Positions 8,212 through 17,005 are shown, counted from the first letter of the stretch. The stretch: DNA of 54,666 bases from an uncultured Holdemania sp. (GCA_947037125.1 CAMQTJ010000008.1:1-54666); one strand, 5' to 3'. Numbers and translations are program-made. Notes: generated from the letters alone by a model not told the origin.

Positions 8212-8247
8212 AGATTTGCTAATAATTTCTTTAGTGAATCTTTTTTT
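8212..8247 (+). terminator. Terminator of queT
   Basis: Eleven-base stem AGATTTGCTAA/TTAGTGAATCT (two G-T wobbles), eight-base loop and a T7 run, eight bases after the queT stop. Confidence 0.8.
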
Positions 8248-8540
8248 GTTTACTCAATAAAAATAAGTGAATTTGCTGTAGTTACGAATATATGTTGAAA
8301 AAAATGAAAATTTTATGTGATATTTAAACTATTGAATAGTATTAGATAATAGTTATCATTTTCAATTGAAGAGTATATTATGTCAACTATGATATATAGA
8401 AATATATATATAGATAATTAATAAAATTATTATAATAATAATTATTGCTTTGATTTATTTACTTGATAATATAATTGTCGTTATTTAAATAATTAATACA
8501 GTAAAATATATAAGATTATAATACTCTAAAAATATATATC
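8248..8540. other. AT-rich intergenic stretch
   Basis: About 290 bases with no convincing gene or RNA on either strand. The only patterns are GATAATAGTTATCATTTTC (8345-8363), which matches the 19-bp Fur-box consensus at 15 positions, and AT repeats. The Fur-like match is isolated from any iron gene. Confidence 0.5.
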
Positions 8541-8550
8541 ATGGTATAAT
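8541..8550 (+). promoter_or_regulatory. Extended -10 promoter for tmk operon
   Basis: ATGGTATAAT contains TGnTATAAT 28 bases before the tmk ATG. The same extended -10 word occurs before the capsule locus and, as TGGTATGAT, before rplJ. Confidence 0.6.
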
Positions 8551-8577
8551 TAAGATATGTGTAAAAGAGGTAGAAAT

Positions 8578-9207
8578 ATGAAAAAAGGATTATTTATAAC
8601 GTTTGAAGGACCAGATGGTAGTGGTAAGACAACTGTATCAAAAAACGTGTTTAATATGTTAATTGAAAACGGTTATGATGCAATATATACAAGAGAACCA
8701 GGTGGTATCGGTATTTCTGAACAAATAAGAAATGTAATATTAGATCCAAAAAATACAGCTATGGATAAAAAGACAGAAGCATTATTATATGCGGCAAGCA
8801 GAAGACAACATTTAGTAGAAAAAGTCTTTCCTGCATTAGAAGCAAAGCAAATAATAATTTGTGATCGTTTTTTAGATAGTTCTTTAGCGTACCAAGGATA
8901 TGGTAGAAAAATTGGTGTTGAAGATGTGCTTAAGATTAATGAATTTGCTATTGAAAATTGTATGCCAGACAAAACAATTTATTTAGATATTGATGCTCAA
9001 ACAGGGTTAAATCGCATTGAAAAAAGAGAAAGTAAAGATCGTTTAGATCAAGAATCAATTAACTTTCATTTAGATGTAGTTGCAGGATATCAAGAAATCA
9101 TCAAAGAAAATACTGATCGTATTATTGTTATTGATGCGAAAAATGATATTAGTAATGTTACTGCGAAATGTTATGATGAAATTGTGAAAATCATTAATGC
9201 AAAATAA
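8578..9207 (+). CDS. tmk: Thymidylate kinase
   Basis: 209 aa from ATG 8578, chosen because AAGAGGTAG precedes it at good distance and the protein then starts MKKGLFITFEG as in the family. Phosphorylates dTMP to dTDP for DNA synthesis. P-loop GPDGSGKTT (11-19, K17), the TREPGG motif for dTMP binding, DRFLDSSLAYQG and a LID region around REsKDR are in order. The length is normal. It overlaps holB by 11 bases, matching the conserved Bacillota tmk-holB block, although yaaQ/yaaR, which lie between them in B. subtilis, are absent. Confidence 0.95.
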   Translation: MKKGLFITFEGPDGSGKTTVSKNVFNMLIENGYDAIYTREPGGIGISEQIRNVILDPKNTAMDKKTEALLYAASRRQHLVEKVFPALEAKQIIICDRFLDSSLAYQGYGRKIGVEDVLKINEFAIENCMPDKTIYLDIDAQTGLNRIEKRESKDRLDQESINFHLDVVAGYQEIIKENTDRIIVIDAKNDISNVTAKCYDEIVKIINAK

Positions 9208-10168
9208 ATTAAAAGATTTACAACCTGTTGTTTATCAAGTTTTAAGTAATTGTTTTAAAAATAATAAGTTATCACATGCAATTATGTTAAGTGGTGCAAA
9301 AACCAATATAAAATTAGAAACAGCATATTATATTGCACAAAGTCTTGTTTGTGAAACTAGTAATGACTTTGCTTGTGGTATTTGTGATTCATGTACGAAA
9401 ATCACTAATCAAAGTTATGCTGACTTTAAATATTTTGATGGGACAAATGTTTCGATAAAAAAAGACGATATATTAAATCTACAAAAACAGTTTAATAAGA
9501 CAGGAATTGAAAAGTCAGGAAAAAAAATATATATCATCAACGCTGCAGAAAATATGACTATTGAAGCTGGGAATAGTTTACTAAAATTTTTAGAAGAACC
9601 AAGTTCTGAAAATATGATTGCTATATTCATAGTGGATAATTTAGATAAAATGCTTACAACTATTACATCACGATGTCAAATAATTAATTTTAAACCTAAT
9701 GATCGTCAAAGTTGTATTGATGAAGCAATTAGTTTAAATGTTGATGAATTTGATGCGAAAATGATTTCTAATTATGTAAAGGATGCCAATGGGATCTTAT
9801 TGGTTAGTGAGAGTGAAAGTTATCAAAATGCATTATGTATGTTTACTGAATTTAATAATGATTTATTCATGTTAGAAAGAGTTTTAGTGAGTTTTCAAAC
9901 TAATTATATGAATAATAAAGAGTTAGCTAAAGACATTTTGGCTCAATTTATTAATATATTTTGTACATATCTAGACGATTACCTGCTTGATAGTGTATTA
10001 TTAAAGGATAAATACGTTAATTTAAATCGTTATTTAGAGAAGAATCAAATGCATTTAGCAATGATTTATACCATATTACTAGAAACGCAAGGTAAGATCT
10101 ATCGACCTTTTGATTTGAATTTAGTCGTTGATCAAATGTTTTACGAATTACAGGAGGTAATTAAATGA
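9197..10168 (+). CDS. holB: DNA polymerase III delta' subunit
   Basis: 323 aa. Clamp-loader AAA+ subunit that helps load the beta clamp onto DNA. The zinc module is visible as C52, C60, C63 and C66 (CETSNDFACGICDSC). The Walker A position reads SGAKTNIK, without the GxxGxGK consensus, so this subunit probably does not bind ATP, as in E. coli delta'. Sensor-1 (TTITSRCQ) and the LEEPSSE region are conserved. It overlaps tmk at its start and ends with an ATGA-type overlap on ricT, indicating one operon with translational coupling. Confidence 0.9.
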   Translation: MQNKLKDLQPVVYQVLSNCFKNNKLSHAIMLSGAKTNIKLETAYYIAQSLVCETSNDFACGICDSCTKITNQSYADFKYFDGTNVSIKKDDILNLQKQFNKTGIEKSGKKIYIINAAENMTIEAGNSLLKFLEEPSSENMIAIFIVDNLDKMLTTITSRCQIINFKPNDRQSCIDEAISLNVDEFDAKMISNYVKDANGILLVSESESYQNALCMFTEFNNDLFMLERVLVSFQTNYMNNKELAKDILAQFINIFCTYLDDYLLDSVLLKDKYVNLNRYLEKNQMHLAMIYTILLETQGKIYRPFDLNLVVDQMFYELQEVIK

Positions 10169-11007
10169 GTGAAGTAGAAATAGTATTTAAATATGTAGTG
10201 TCAATTAAATTTAAAAATTCAAAAAAACCATATACATTTGGAACAAACAATAAAAAAATTATTTATGGTGATTTTTTAGTTGTGGAAACAGCTCGTGGAT
10301 TAGAAATGGGTGAAGCAATCTCTGATCTTAGAGATGGTATAGGTTATAAATCAAATAATCCATTAAAACCTGTCGTACGATTAGCAACACCTGAAGATAA
10401 AAAAGCAAGTGTTGATAATCTTGTTGCAGCAAGTAATGCTTTAAATAAATGTGCAAGTTTAATAGAAAAACTAAAATTAGATATGAACCTTATCAGTGCA
10501 GAATATACTCTTGATAAAGGAAAGATTGTTTTTGTATATGTTTCAGAAAACCGCGTTGATTTCCGTGAACTTTTAAAAGAGTTGGCAAATCTTTTTCATT
10601 GTCGTATTGAACTAAGACAAATTGGTCCAAGAGATAAGGCTAAAATGATTGGTGGAATCGGTATTTGTGGAATGGAAACTTGTTGTTCACGTTTTTTAAG
10701 TGCTTTTGATGTTATTTCAATTAATATGGCTAAAAATCAGTTAATGCCATTAAATATTCCAAAATTATCAGGACAGTGTGGAAAACTTATGTGTTGTTTA
10801 AAATATGAAGATGAAAATTATAAAACTATGTGTGCAAATTTACCTAAGATTAATACACAAGTCGAGTATGAAAAGAAAATGTATAAATTATCTTCTATGA
10901 ATATTTTAGCTAAAAGTGCAAAACTTGATAGTCGTGATGGAACAATCTTTATTTCTTTAGATGATCTTATGGCTAAGGGAATCTTTAAAAAGAAAGAAAG
11001 TAAATAA
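10165..11007 (+). CDS. ricT: RicT/YaaT (PSP1-domain protein)
   Basis: 280 aa. Homologue of B. subtilis RicT (YaaT), a PSP1-domain protein that works with RicA/RicF as the Y-complex promoting RNase Y processing and carries Fe-S clusters. Conserved cysteines occur as GICGMETCC (C168, C173, C174) and GQCGKLMCC (C205, C210, C211), with the strong family motif IGPRDKAKMIGGIG before them. The SD CAGGAGG lies in the 3' end of holB, and the ATG overlaps the holB TGA. The replication regulator gene yabA, which usually follows yaaT in B. subtilis, is missing here; rsmI follows directly. Confidence 0.92.
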   Translation: MSEVEIVFKYVVSIKFKNSKKPYTFGTNNKKIIYGDFLVVETARGLEMGEAISDLRDGIGYKSNNPLKPVVRLATPEDKKASVDNLVAASNALNKCASLIEKLKLDMNLISAEYTLDKGKIVFVYVSENRVDFRELLKELANLFHCRIELRQIGPRDKAKMIGGIGICGMETCCSRFLSAFDVISINMAKNQLMPLNIPKLSGQCGKLMCCLKYEDENYKTMCANLPKINTQVEYEKKMYKLSSMNILAKSAKLDSRDGTIFISLDDLMAKGIFKKKESK

Positions 11008-11009
11008 AA

Positions 11010-11867
11010 ATGCATAGGCAAAAAAGTTTTATAGATACTAATGCAACACTTTATGTTGTAGCAACGCCAATTGGTAACCTTAGCGAAATGACACCAAGGG
11101 CAATTGATATATTAAAAACTGTGGATGTAATTGCTGCAGAGGATACAAGAAATACTCAAAAGTTATTGTCACATTTTGATATACATACAAAATGTATCGC
11201 ACATCATTTATTTAATGAAACACCAAGTGCTGATGGAATTATCGAAATGCTTAAAAATGGAAAAAATATTGCAATCGTATCTGATGCAGGTTATCCATTA
11301 ATTTCTGATCCTGGACAATTTCTTGTGGAAAAAGTTGTAGAAAATGGATTTAGTGTAGTTCCAATTAGTGGAGCTAATGCAATGCTTAATGCACTTGTAG
11401 CTTCAGGGCTTTGTTCAATGAAGTTTTACTTTAATGGATTTTTACCAAGTAAAGATGGCCATGCAAAAAAAGAATTGCTTAAAATTAAAGATTTAGAGTG
11501 TACTACAATATTTTATGAGTCACCTCATAGAATTGAAAGAACACTTGAATTAATGTTAGAAGTTTTAGGTGATCGTAAAATATGTTTAGCGCGTGAAATA
11601 ACTAAAAAGTTTGAAGAATTTATTCGAGGAACAATTAGTGAAGTGCTATCAGATATCGAAAACATTAAAGGTGAAATGGTAATTGTTGTTGAAAAATCAC
11701 AAGTTGAGCAAGTTATTGATTTTACTGCAATTGTGAGTGAAGTACAACAGTTAGTAGATGATAATGTGAAACCAAGTAAAGCTATTAAAGATATATCAGT
11801 TAAATATAATATATCAAAAAATGATTTATATAAGATGTATCATGATGAGGTAGATGAAAATGACTAA
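11010..11867 (+). CDS. rsmI: 16S rRNA (cytidine1402-2'-O)-methyltransferase
   Basis: 285 aa. SAM-dependent tetrapyrrole-methylase-fold enzyme that 2'-O-methylates C1402 in the ribosomal P site. Family motifs VATPIGNLSEMTPRA, AEDTRNTQKLL, VSDAGYPLISDPG, PISGANA and FYESPHRI appear in order. It starts two bases after the ricT stop with the SD (AAAGAAAG) inside ricT, and ends overlapping the Spx-like gene. The position after holB-ricT is the usual Bacillota context. The C-terminal ~50 residues form the small helical domain seen in Bacillus RsmI. Confidence 0.93.
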   Translation: MHRQKSFIDTNATLYVVATPIGNLSEMTPRAIDILKTVDVIAAEDTRNTQKLLSHFDIHTKCIAHHLFNETPSADGIIEMLKNGKNIAIVSDAGYPLISDPGQFLVEKVVENGFSVVPISGANAMLNALVASGLCSMKFYFNGFLPSKDGHAKKELLKIKDLECTTIFYESPHRIERTLELMLEVLGDRKICLAREITKKFEEFIRGTISEVLSDIENIKGEMVIVVEKSQVEQVIDFTAIVSEVQQLVDDNVKPSKAIKDISVKYNISKNDLYKMYHDEVDEND

Positions 11868-12213
11868 ATTTATTGCTTATCTTAAATGTTCTACATGTAT
11901 TAAAGCTAAAAAGAAATTAGATAGTCTTGATATCGATTATCAATTACAAGATATAAAAGAAGATAATCCAACAAGACAACAACTTGAAAAATGGGTTGAG
12001 TTGAGTGGTTTAGATATTAATAAATTTTTTAATACATCAGGTATTGTTTATAAAGAATTACAACTTAAAGATAAAATCAAAACAATGACGTATGATGAAA
12101 AAATTGATTTACTTTCATCAAATGGAATGCTTGTGAAAAGACCAATTTTGGTTATGAATGATAAAGTTGTTGTAGGATATAAAGAAGAAATTTATGATGG
12201 ATTGATTTCTTGA
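11860..12213 (+). CDS. ArsC/Spx-family thioredoxin-fold protein
   Basis: 117 aa from ATG 11860; a start two codons earlier leaves only three bases after GAGG, so the downstream one is preferred. Thioredoxin-like ArsC/Spx/YffB family. CSTCIKAKKKL gives a CxxC redox pair near the N terminus, and KRPILVMNDKVVVGYKEE is the family's RPI region. Members are either Spx-type regulators binding the RNA polymerase alpha CTD or arsenate reductase-like enzymes of unknown substrate. The CxxC is Spx-like, but Spx is normally about 131 aa and not in an rsmI operon, so I leave the function open. Translationally overlaps rsmI. Confidence 0.8.
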   Translation: MTKFIAYLKCSTCIKAKKKLDSLDIDYQLQDIKEDNPTRQQLEKWVELSGLDINKFFNTSGIVYKELQLKDKIKTMTYDEKIDLLSSNGMLVKRPILVMNDKVVVGYKEEIYDGLIS

Positions 12214-12241
12214 AAATAATAATGTAATAAAAAAATAATAT

Positions 12242-12280
12242 AAAATCGCCAAATCAGTAAAATGACTAGGCGATTTTTTT
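12242..12280. terminator. Bidirectional terminator
   Basis: AAAATCGCC...GGCGATTTTTTT stem-loop 28 bases after the Spx-like gene, with an A run upstream, so it can also stop the convergent Nudix transcript. Confidence 0.85.
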
Positions 12281-12318
12281 ATTATAAGTAATAATGCAGC
12301 TAACATATTTTTAAGTAA

Positions 12319-12741
12319 TTATTTCTTGTTTTTTATAAAATTATTAACCTTTTCTAATAATAAAGGTTGAATTAAAGGATAAGTCCAGTTTGTAGGCAAC
12401 TTATCAAATAAAACTACTTTTTCAATTTCCATATCAGGTAATAAACCAAATTCAAATATTTCAGCATAATATAACATTCCAAAATCTTCTTCATTGTGTT
12501 TAGATACACCATAAACACATACAGGTTTAATTGTATAATTTAATGCGCCAGTTTCTTCCCATAATTCTCTTGTTGCTGTATCAATAATAAGTTCATTTAT
12601 TTCTCTTTTACCACCTGGAATTTCGAAAGTGTTACGTTTTTTATGTTTGCAAAAAACCCATTTACCACTAAACCTTGAAATAATTACTGCATAAGATAAA
12701 AGACTATCATCTATATCATCATAAAAATTAACTTTAAGCAT
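12319..12741 (-). CDS. Nudix hydrolase
   Basis: 140 aa from the ATG at 12741, selected because AAAGGAG is seven bases upstream. The Nudix box is complete: GGKREINELIIDTATRELWE-ETGA fits Gx5Ex7REUxEExGU. Members hydrolyse nucleoside diphosphate derivatives such as oxidised nucleotides or NDP-sugars. The protein is short with no extra domain, and the substrate cannot be read from sequence. It is transcribed convergently with the rsmI operon and divergently from feo. Confidence 0.88.
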   Translation of the reverse strand: MLKVNFYDDIDDSLLSYAVIISRFSGKWVFCKHKKRNTFEIPGGKREINELIIDTATRELWEETGALNYTIKPVCVYGVSKHNEEDFGMLYYAEIFEFGLLPDMEIEKVVLFDKLPTNWTYPLIQPLLLEKVNNFIKNKK

Positions 12742-12941
12742 ATTGAATTCTCCTTTAATGTGATAAAAATACAACTAATTAAGTAGTTATTAATACAATT
12801 ATAACATAATCAAAATAGCTATAGCGTTATTTTAAAAAGGATAATAAAAGATTAATCATGTCATAATTAACTAAGTTAAGATAGCAAATATAATAATGTT
12901 ATTTAATTGCTTACTATGCAAAATAGTGGTAAACTTAATAA

Positions 12942-12957
12942 GTTAACTAAGGCTAAC
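12942..12957 (+). promoter_or_regulatory. Candidate DtxR-type operator upstream of feoA
   Basis: GTTAACTAAGGCTAAC is an imperfect inverted repeat resembling the DtxR/IdeR box core (TTAGnnnAGnCTAAC). It lies 16 bases before the feoA ATG. Directly before it, AACTTAATAAGTT is a second, perfect inverted repeat. The operon encodes its own DtxR-family regulator. Binding is inferred. Confidence 0.4.
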
Positions 12958-12973
12958 ATTTTTGGAGGTAGTT

Positions 12974-13198
12974 ATGAATTTACTAGAATGTAAAATAAAT
13001 CAAGATGTAATTGTTGAAGATATCTTGTGTGATAAAAAAGTAAGGAAACACCTAATAGATATGGGGATTACTCAAGGTGTAAAAATAAAAATAAAGAATT
13101 CATCACCAATGAAAGATCCTTTAATTGTAAGTGTAAGAGGATATATCTTGTCATTAAGAAAAAAAGAAGCACAAGCAATACAAGTTAGGGAGATATAA
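12974..13198 (+). CDS. feoA: FeoA, ferrous iron transport accessory protein
   Basis: 74 aa from ATG 12974, with GGAGG five bases upstream. Small SH3-like cytosolic protein required for FeoB function. It has the family pattern: KVRKHLIDMGITQGVKIKI, then VSVRGYILSLRKKEA. Two bases separate it from feoB, so the pair is translationally linked. First gene of a feoA-feoB-dtxR operon. Confidence 0.9.
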   Translation: MNLLECKINQDVIVEDILCDKKVRKHLIDMGITQGVKIKIKNSSPMKDPLIVSVRGYILSLRKKEAQAIQVREI

Positions 13199-13200
13199 TT

Positions 13201-15198
13201 ATGAGTTTTAAAGTAGCGTTAGTCGGAAATCCAAATAGTGGTAAAACAACATTATTCAATAGACTTACAGGATCAACACAACATGTTGGGAACTGGCCTG
13301 GGGTTACTATTGAAAAGAAGTCAGGAAGTTTTAATTATGAAGAACATGTTATAACTCTTATCGATTTACCCGGTATTTATAGTATGTCTACATATAGTAT
13401 GGAAGAAGTTGTATCAAGAAACTTTATAATGGATGAGCATCCTGATTTAATAATTAATATTGTCGATGGTACAAATTTAGAAAGAAATCTGTATTTAAGT
13501 TTACAATTAAAAGAGTTAGGCTTGCCAATGGTTATTGCAATAAATATGTTTGATGAACTTACAAAATCAAAAATAATTATTGATTGTGATTTGCTGTCTA
13601 AACTTATCAAGTTGCCAGTTGTTGGTATTAGTGCAAAAAATGGTTTAGGGATACAAGATATGATTCATAATTTAATTCATAATACAAATTCTACAAAACT
13701 TGATTATGATATTGATATTGAAAATTGTGTTAATGATATTATCAAAGTTATGGATAATAAAGAATATGATGCAACTCATCAAAAGTTTTATGCAGTTAAA
13801 ATATTTGAAGAAGATGATTTAATTGTAGAACTGTTTGATTTTAGTGAAAGTGAATTACAAAAAATAGATTTGATTAAAAAAGCTTACATTAATCAAAGTA
13901 AGTATAATGCAGTTGATATGGCGATTGCAGATATAAGATATAGTTTTATTGAGGATGTTATAAGCAAGAGTGTTGATAATAATGTTAACCGTTTGCAAGT
14001 TAAGAGTGAGAAAATTGATCACTTTTTAACTCATCGTTATTTAGGTATACCATTATTTTTTGTTGTTTTAGGATTAATGTTTTTTATAACATTTGGTCCA
14101 CTTGGTTCAATGTTAGCAGGGCTTGTTGAATCAATAATTGAGGTAATTGCAAATAATTCAAGTCAGTTTTTACAAGGTATTGGTGCAAGTACATTAACAC
14201 AAGATCTAATCACAACAATAATTAATGGGGTTGGTAGTGTTTTGGTATTGATGCCACAAATTATGTTGTTGTTTTTGATGTTGTCTGTAATTGAAGATTG
14301 TGGATATATGTCACGTGGTGCATTTTTAATGGACCAAGCATTACGTAAGATAGGGTTAAATGGAAAAGCCTTTATTCCATTATTAATGGGGTTTGGTTGT
14401 TCAGTACCTGCTATTATGGCTTCAAGGATTTTAGAAAATGAAGAAGATCGAAAGATGACAATATTGCTTACTCCATTTATGTCATGTGGTGCAAGGTTGC
14501 CTGTATATGCAATATTTGCAAGTGTCTTTTTTCCTAAATCATCATGGTTAGTGATTTTTGGGTTGTATGTTTTAGGAATTATAGTTGCAATTATGTGTGG
14601 CTTTTTACTTAAAGCTACAATATTTAAGCGTAGTGGTTCAACATTTATTATGGAACTTCCGCCATATCGTTTACCATCGTTAAAAAATACAATGATGAAT
14701 ATGTGGGATAAAGCCAAAGACTTCTTATATAAAGCCGGAACAATTATCTTTGCTATGAGTGTATTATTTTGGGTGTTATCTACTTTTGATTTTGGATTTA
14801 ATGTAGTTAATGAAAGTTCATTAAGTATGTTAGGTATAATTGGTCAAAAAATTGCCTTTATTTTCACTCCTTTAGGATTTGGGAATTGGGAAGCAGTTGT
14901 GTCATTATTCTCTGGATTCATCGCTAAAGAAAGTGTTGTAGCTACTTTATCTGTGGTTTATAAAGCTTCATCACAAACTGAATTAGCAACAATAATTGCG
15001 AATCAATTTACATTAGCTTCTTCATTAGCGTTTATGGTTTTTACTCTATTGTATGTGCCATGTGCTGCAACTGTTGCAACTATTAAAAAGGAAACAAAAA
15101 GTTTAACATTTACATTGAAGGCAATATTATTTCAAACTTTAGTCGCTTATGTAGTTGCATTTATTGTTTATAATGTCGTAATTATAATAGGTGGTTAA
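13201..15198 (+). CDS. feoB: FeoB ferrous iron transporter
   Basis: 665 aa, typical for FeoB. N-terminal G domain: G1 GNPNSGKTT (9-17), the WPGVTIEKK switch, G3 DLPGIYSM and G4 NMFD. A helical GDI-like region follows to about 280. The membrane domain (~280-665) has the two Gate motifs, including GFGCSVPAIMASR with the conserved Cys and FMSCGARLPVYA. It imports Fe2+ across the cytoplasmic membrane in anaerobic conditions. Downstream dtxR starts one base after its stop codon. Regulation is probably by that protein acting on the feoA promoter. Confidence 0.96.
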   Translation: MSFKVALVGNPNSGKTTLFNRLTGSTQHVGNWPGVTIEKKSGSFNYEEHVITLIDLPGIYSMSTYSMEEVVSRNFIMDEHPDLIINIVDGTNLERNLYLSLQLKELGLPMVIAINMFDELTKSKIIIDCDLLSKLIKLPVVGISAKNGLGIQDMIHNLIHNTNSTKLDYDIDIENCVNDIIKVMDNKEYDATHQKFYAVKIFEEDDLIVELFDFSESELQKIDLIKKAYINQSKYNAVDMAIADIRYSFIEDVISKSVDNNVNRLQVKSEKIDHFLTHRYLGIPLFFVVLGLMFFITFGPLGSMLAGLVESIIEVIANNSSQFLQGIGASTLTQDLITTIINGVGSVLVLMPQIMLLFLMLSVIEDCGYMSRGAFLMDQALRKIGLNGKAFIPLLMGFGCSVPAIMASRILENEEDRKMTILLTPFMSCGARLPVYAIFASVFFPKSSWLVIFGLYVLGIIVAIMCGFLLKATIFKRSGSTFIMELPPYRLPSLKNTMMNMWDKAKDFLYKAGTIIFAMSVLFWVLSTFDFGFNVVNESSLSMLGIIGQKIAFIFTPLGFGNWEAVVSLFSGFIAKESVVATLSVVYKASSQTELATIIANQFTLASSLAFMVFTLLYVPCAATVATIKKETKSLTFTLKAILFQTLVAYVVAFIVYNVVIIIGG

Positions 15199-15199
15199 T

Positions 15200-15571
15200 A
15201 TGATTGTGAATGAAACTTATGAAATGTATTTAGAAACTATTTTATTATTAGAGGGTGAAGTTGGTAATGTTAGGATAAGTGATGTTGCTACCAAGATGGG
15301 TGTTAGTAAAGCTAGTGTTAATAAAGCGATTAAAAAATTGTGTGAGAAAGATTTAATATTTCATGAACATTATGGTTTAATTACATTTACTGATGAAGGT
15401 AGAAAAATTGCGAATGATACTTTAGAGAAACATAAACTTTTAAATAATTTTCTTTGTGATATCTTAAAAGTTTCAAAAGAAAATGCTGAAAATGATGCAT
15501 GTTTAATGGAACATTGTATTAGTGATGAAACTTTAAAATGTATAGAGAAGTATTATCAAGATAATAAGTAA
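15200..15571 (+). CDS. DtxR/MntR-family metal-dependent repressor, iron-type ligands
   Basis: 123 aa from ATG 15200 (GGTGG five bases upstream; a GTG three codons earlier is less likely). N-terminal winged helix (DVATKMGVSKASVNKAIKKL) and a metal-binding/dimerisation domain; no SH3 domain. Aligned by eye to MntR and DtxR, the ligand positions are M9, E12, H78, C101, E104 and H105. Met and Cys replace the Asp8 and Glu99 of Mn-sensing MntR, and match Met10 and Cys102 of Fe-sensing DtxR. Last gene of the feo operon, so it is likely an autoregulating Fe2+ repressor. Confidence 0.85.
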   Translation: MIVNETYEMYLETILLLEGEVGNVRISDVATKMGVSKASVNKAIKKLCEKDLIFHEHYGLITFTDEGRKIANDTLEKHKLLNNFLCDILKVSKENAENDACLMEHCISDETLKCIEKYYQDNK

Positions 15572-15583
15572 AAGATAAATATG

Positions 15584-15631
15584 GGTACCCTTGTTAGTTG
15601 TTAAGACAATTATTGAGGGTACTTTTATTTT
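15584..15631 (+). terminator. Terminator of the feo operon
   Basis: Long stem beginning GTACCCTTGTTA and closing with AGGGTAC, followed by TTTTATTTT, 13 bases after the dtxR stop. Confidence 0.8.
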
Positions 15632-15700
15632 GAAATATAGAATACTGATTAATTGAATATTTAATGACTATAATCGTGTATTCATGATATATGTTATTTA

Positions 15701-15709
15701 TGGTATAAT
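15701..15709 (+). promoter_or_regulatory. Extended -10 promoter of the capsule locus
   Basis: TGGTATAAT, a perfect TGnTATAAT, lies 29 bases before the first capsule gene. A poor -35 (TTCATG) is 17 bases upstream, as is common with extended -10 promoters. Confidence 0.6.
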
Positions 15710-15738
15710 TAATAAGATGTTTATGAAAGGGTATTTAT

Positions 15739-16986
15739 ATGAAAGAAAAAATGCTAGTTATTCCAGGTGGATTTTTACCATACAATGATCCGATTACTTT
15801 AATAAGTTATAAACACTTAAGACTATTAGATTATGAATTTGATGTAATAGCGCTAAATAATACAGTAGATAATTCAATAAAAAAAGAATTAGATAAAGAT
15901 ATAAATTACAAAAAATTTAATGTTAAATACGTAGCTAAATACGATGATACTATAGCAACATTACAAAGAAAAAATGTAATTAGTGGTGTATTTAATATTT
16001 TTAAATATATCAAAGCATGCGTAAAACAAAGTAAAAAAGAAGAATATAGTGTTGTGTATTCTTCTTCAGTTCCATCATTTACCCATGTTGCAGCATATTT
16101 TATTAAACGTAAAAATAAAAATATTAAATGGATAGCATCATTTTCTGATCCATTATATAAATCACCTTATAAAAAAGATGATGAAAGTTTTAAAGACTAT
16201 TCAATAATATCAAAAATAGGATTTTATGTTTATACATTTATATATATGAATGGAATGTATGAAAAAATTGCAATGAAATACGCGGATAAAATAATATATA
16301 TTTGTGAAGAACAACGTGATTTTATGATTAATAATTATAAGAATAATGAAAAACTAAAAGATAAGGCAATAATTGTGCCATTAAATTATATAAAGGATTG
16401 GGAATTATATGAAAATATGATTGTTAATGAGCGAAGCGAAATTAAAAAACAATTAGTTATATTTTCGCATTTTGGAAGAATATATGGACTGAGAAAAATT
16501 GATAGTTTACTTTTAGCTATTAATGAATTGAATAATGAAATTAAAGATTTTGATAAAATTTTCTTATTTGAACAATATGGTGAAATTATTGAACGTTATC
16601 AAAATAAAATAAATGAATATAATATAGGTTATTTATTTAAACTTATAGATAAAGTTAGTTATGAACAAGCGCTAATTAAAATGCGTGAATGTGGATGTTT
16701 AGTATTGTGTGATACGATAATTGATGATGATTTAATTCAACCGTATTTACCTAGTAAAACATTGGATTATTTGTTGATGAAAAAACCTTGTTTAGTTGTT
16801 ACTACAAAACTAAGTCCTGCTTATCGTATATTTAATCATAAGGGCTTTAATTGTTGTTTAAATGATGTGCAAATGATTAAAAATGAAATATTAAACATAA
16901 TTGCGAATCAAAAAGTTAATGAATATTCAATGCTTGAGTATGAAAATGAAGTTGCAATAAAAGATTTAGAGGATTATTTAAAATAA
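15739..16986 (+). CDS. Glycosyltransferase, GT-B fold (family 4-like)
   Basis: 415 aa, no membrane anchor evident. The N-terminal half (MLVIPGGFLPYNDPITLIS; later VVYSSSVPSFTHVAA and WIASFSDPLY) is the acceptor-side domain of GT4-like enzymes. The C-terminal half has a donor-side fold with SHFGRIYGLR and LPSKTLDYLLMKKPCLVV, comparable to the PsKxxeYla...Pvia stretch of GT4 enzymes. It would transfer a sugar to the lipid-linked repeat unit on the cytosolic side. First gene of the locus, 19 bases before the flippase gene. Donor and acceptor unknown. Confidence 0.72.
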   Translation: MKEKMLVIPGGFLPYNDPITLISYKHLRLLDYEFDVIALNNTVDNSIKKELDKDINYKKFNVKYVAKYDDTIATLQRKNVISGVFNIFKYIKACVKQSKKEEYSVVYSSSVPSFTHVAAYFIKRKNKNIKWIASFSDPLYKSPYKKDDESFKDYSIISKIGFYVYTFIYMNGMYEKIAMKYADKIIYICEEQRDFMINNYKNNEKLKDKAIIVPLNYIKDWELYENMIVNERSEIKKQLVIFSHFGRIYGLRKIDSLLLAINELNNEIKDFDKIFLFEQYGEIIERYQNKINEYNIGYLFKLIDKVSYEQALIKMRECGCLVLCDTIIDDDLIQPYLPSKTLDYLLMKKPCLVVTTKLSPAYRIFNHKGFNCCLNDVQMIKNEILNIIANQKVNEYSMLEYENEVAIKDLEDYLK

Positions 16987-17005
16987 AGATGAAAGGAGTA
17001 ATTTC

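Noticed and set aside
8427-8450. PerR-box-like AT palindrome (TTATAATAATAATTA)
   Set aside because: 12 of 14 match, but the area is nearly pure A/T and there is no peroxide-stress gene beside it.
9197-10168. Missing Walker A in HolB as a sign of a damaged gene
   Set aside because: delta' subunits often have a non-functional P-loop; the zinc site and the rest are intact.
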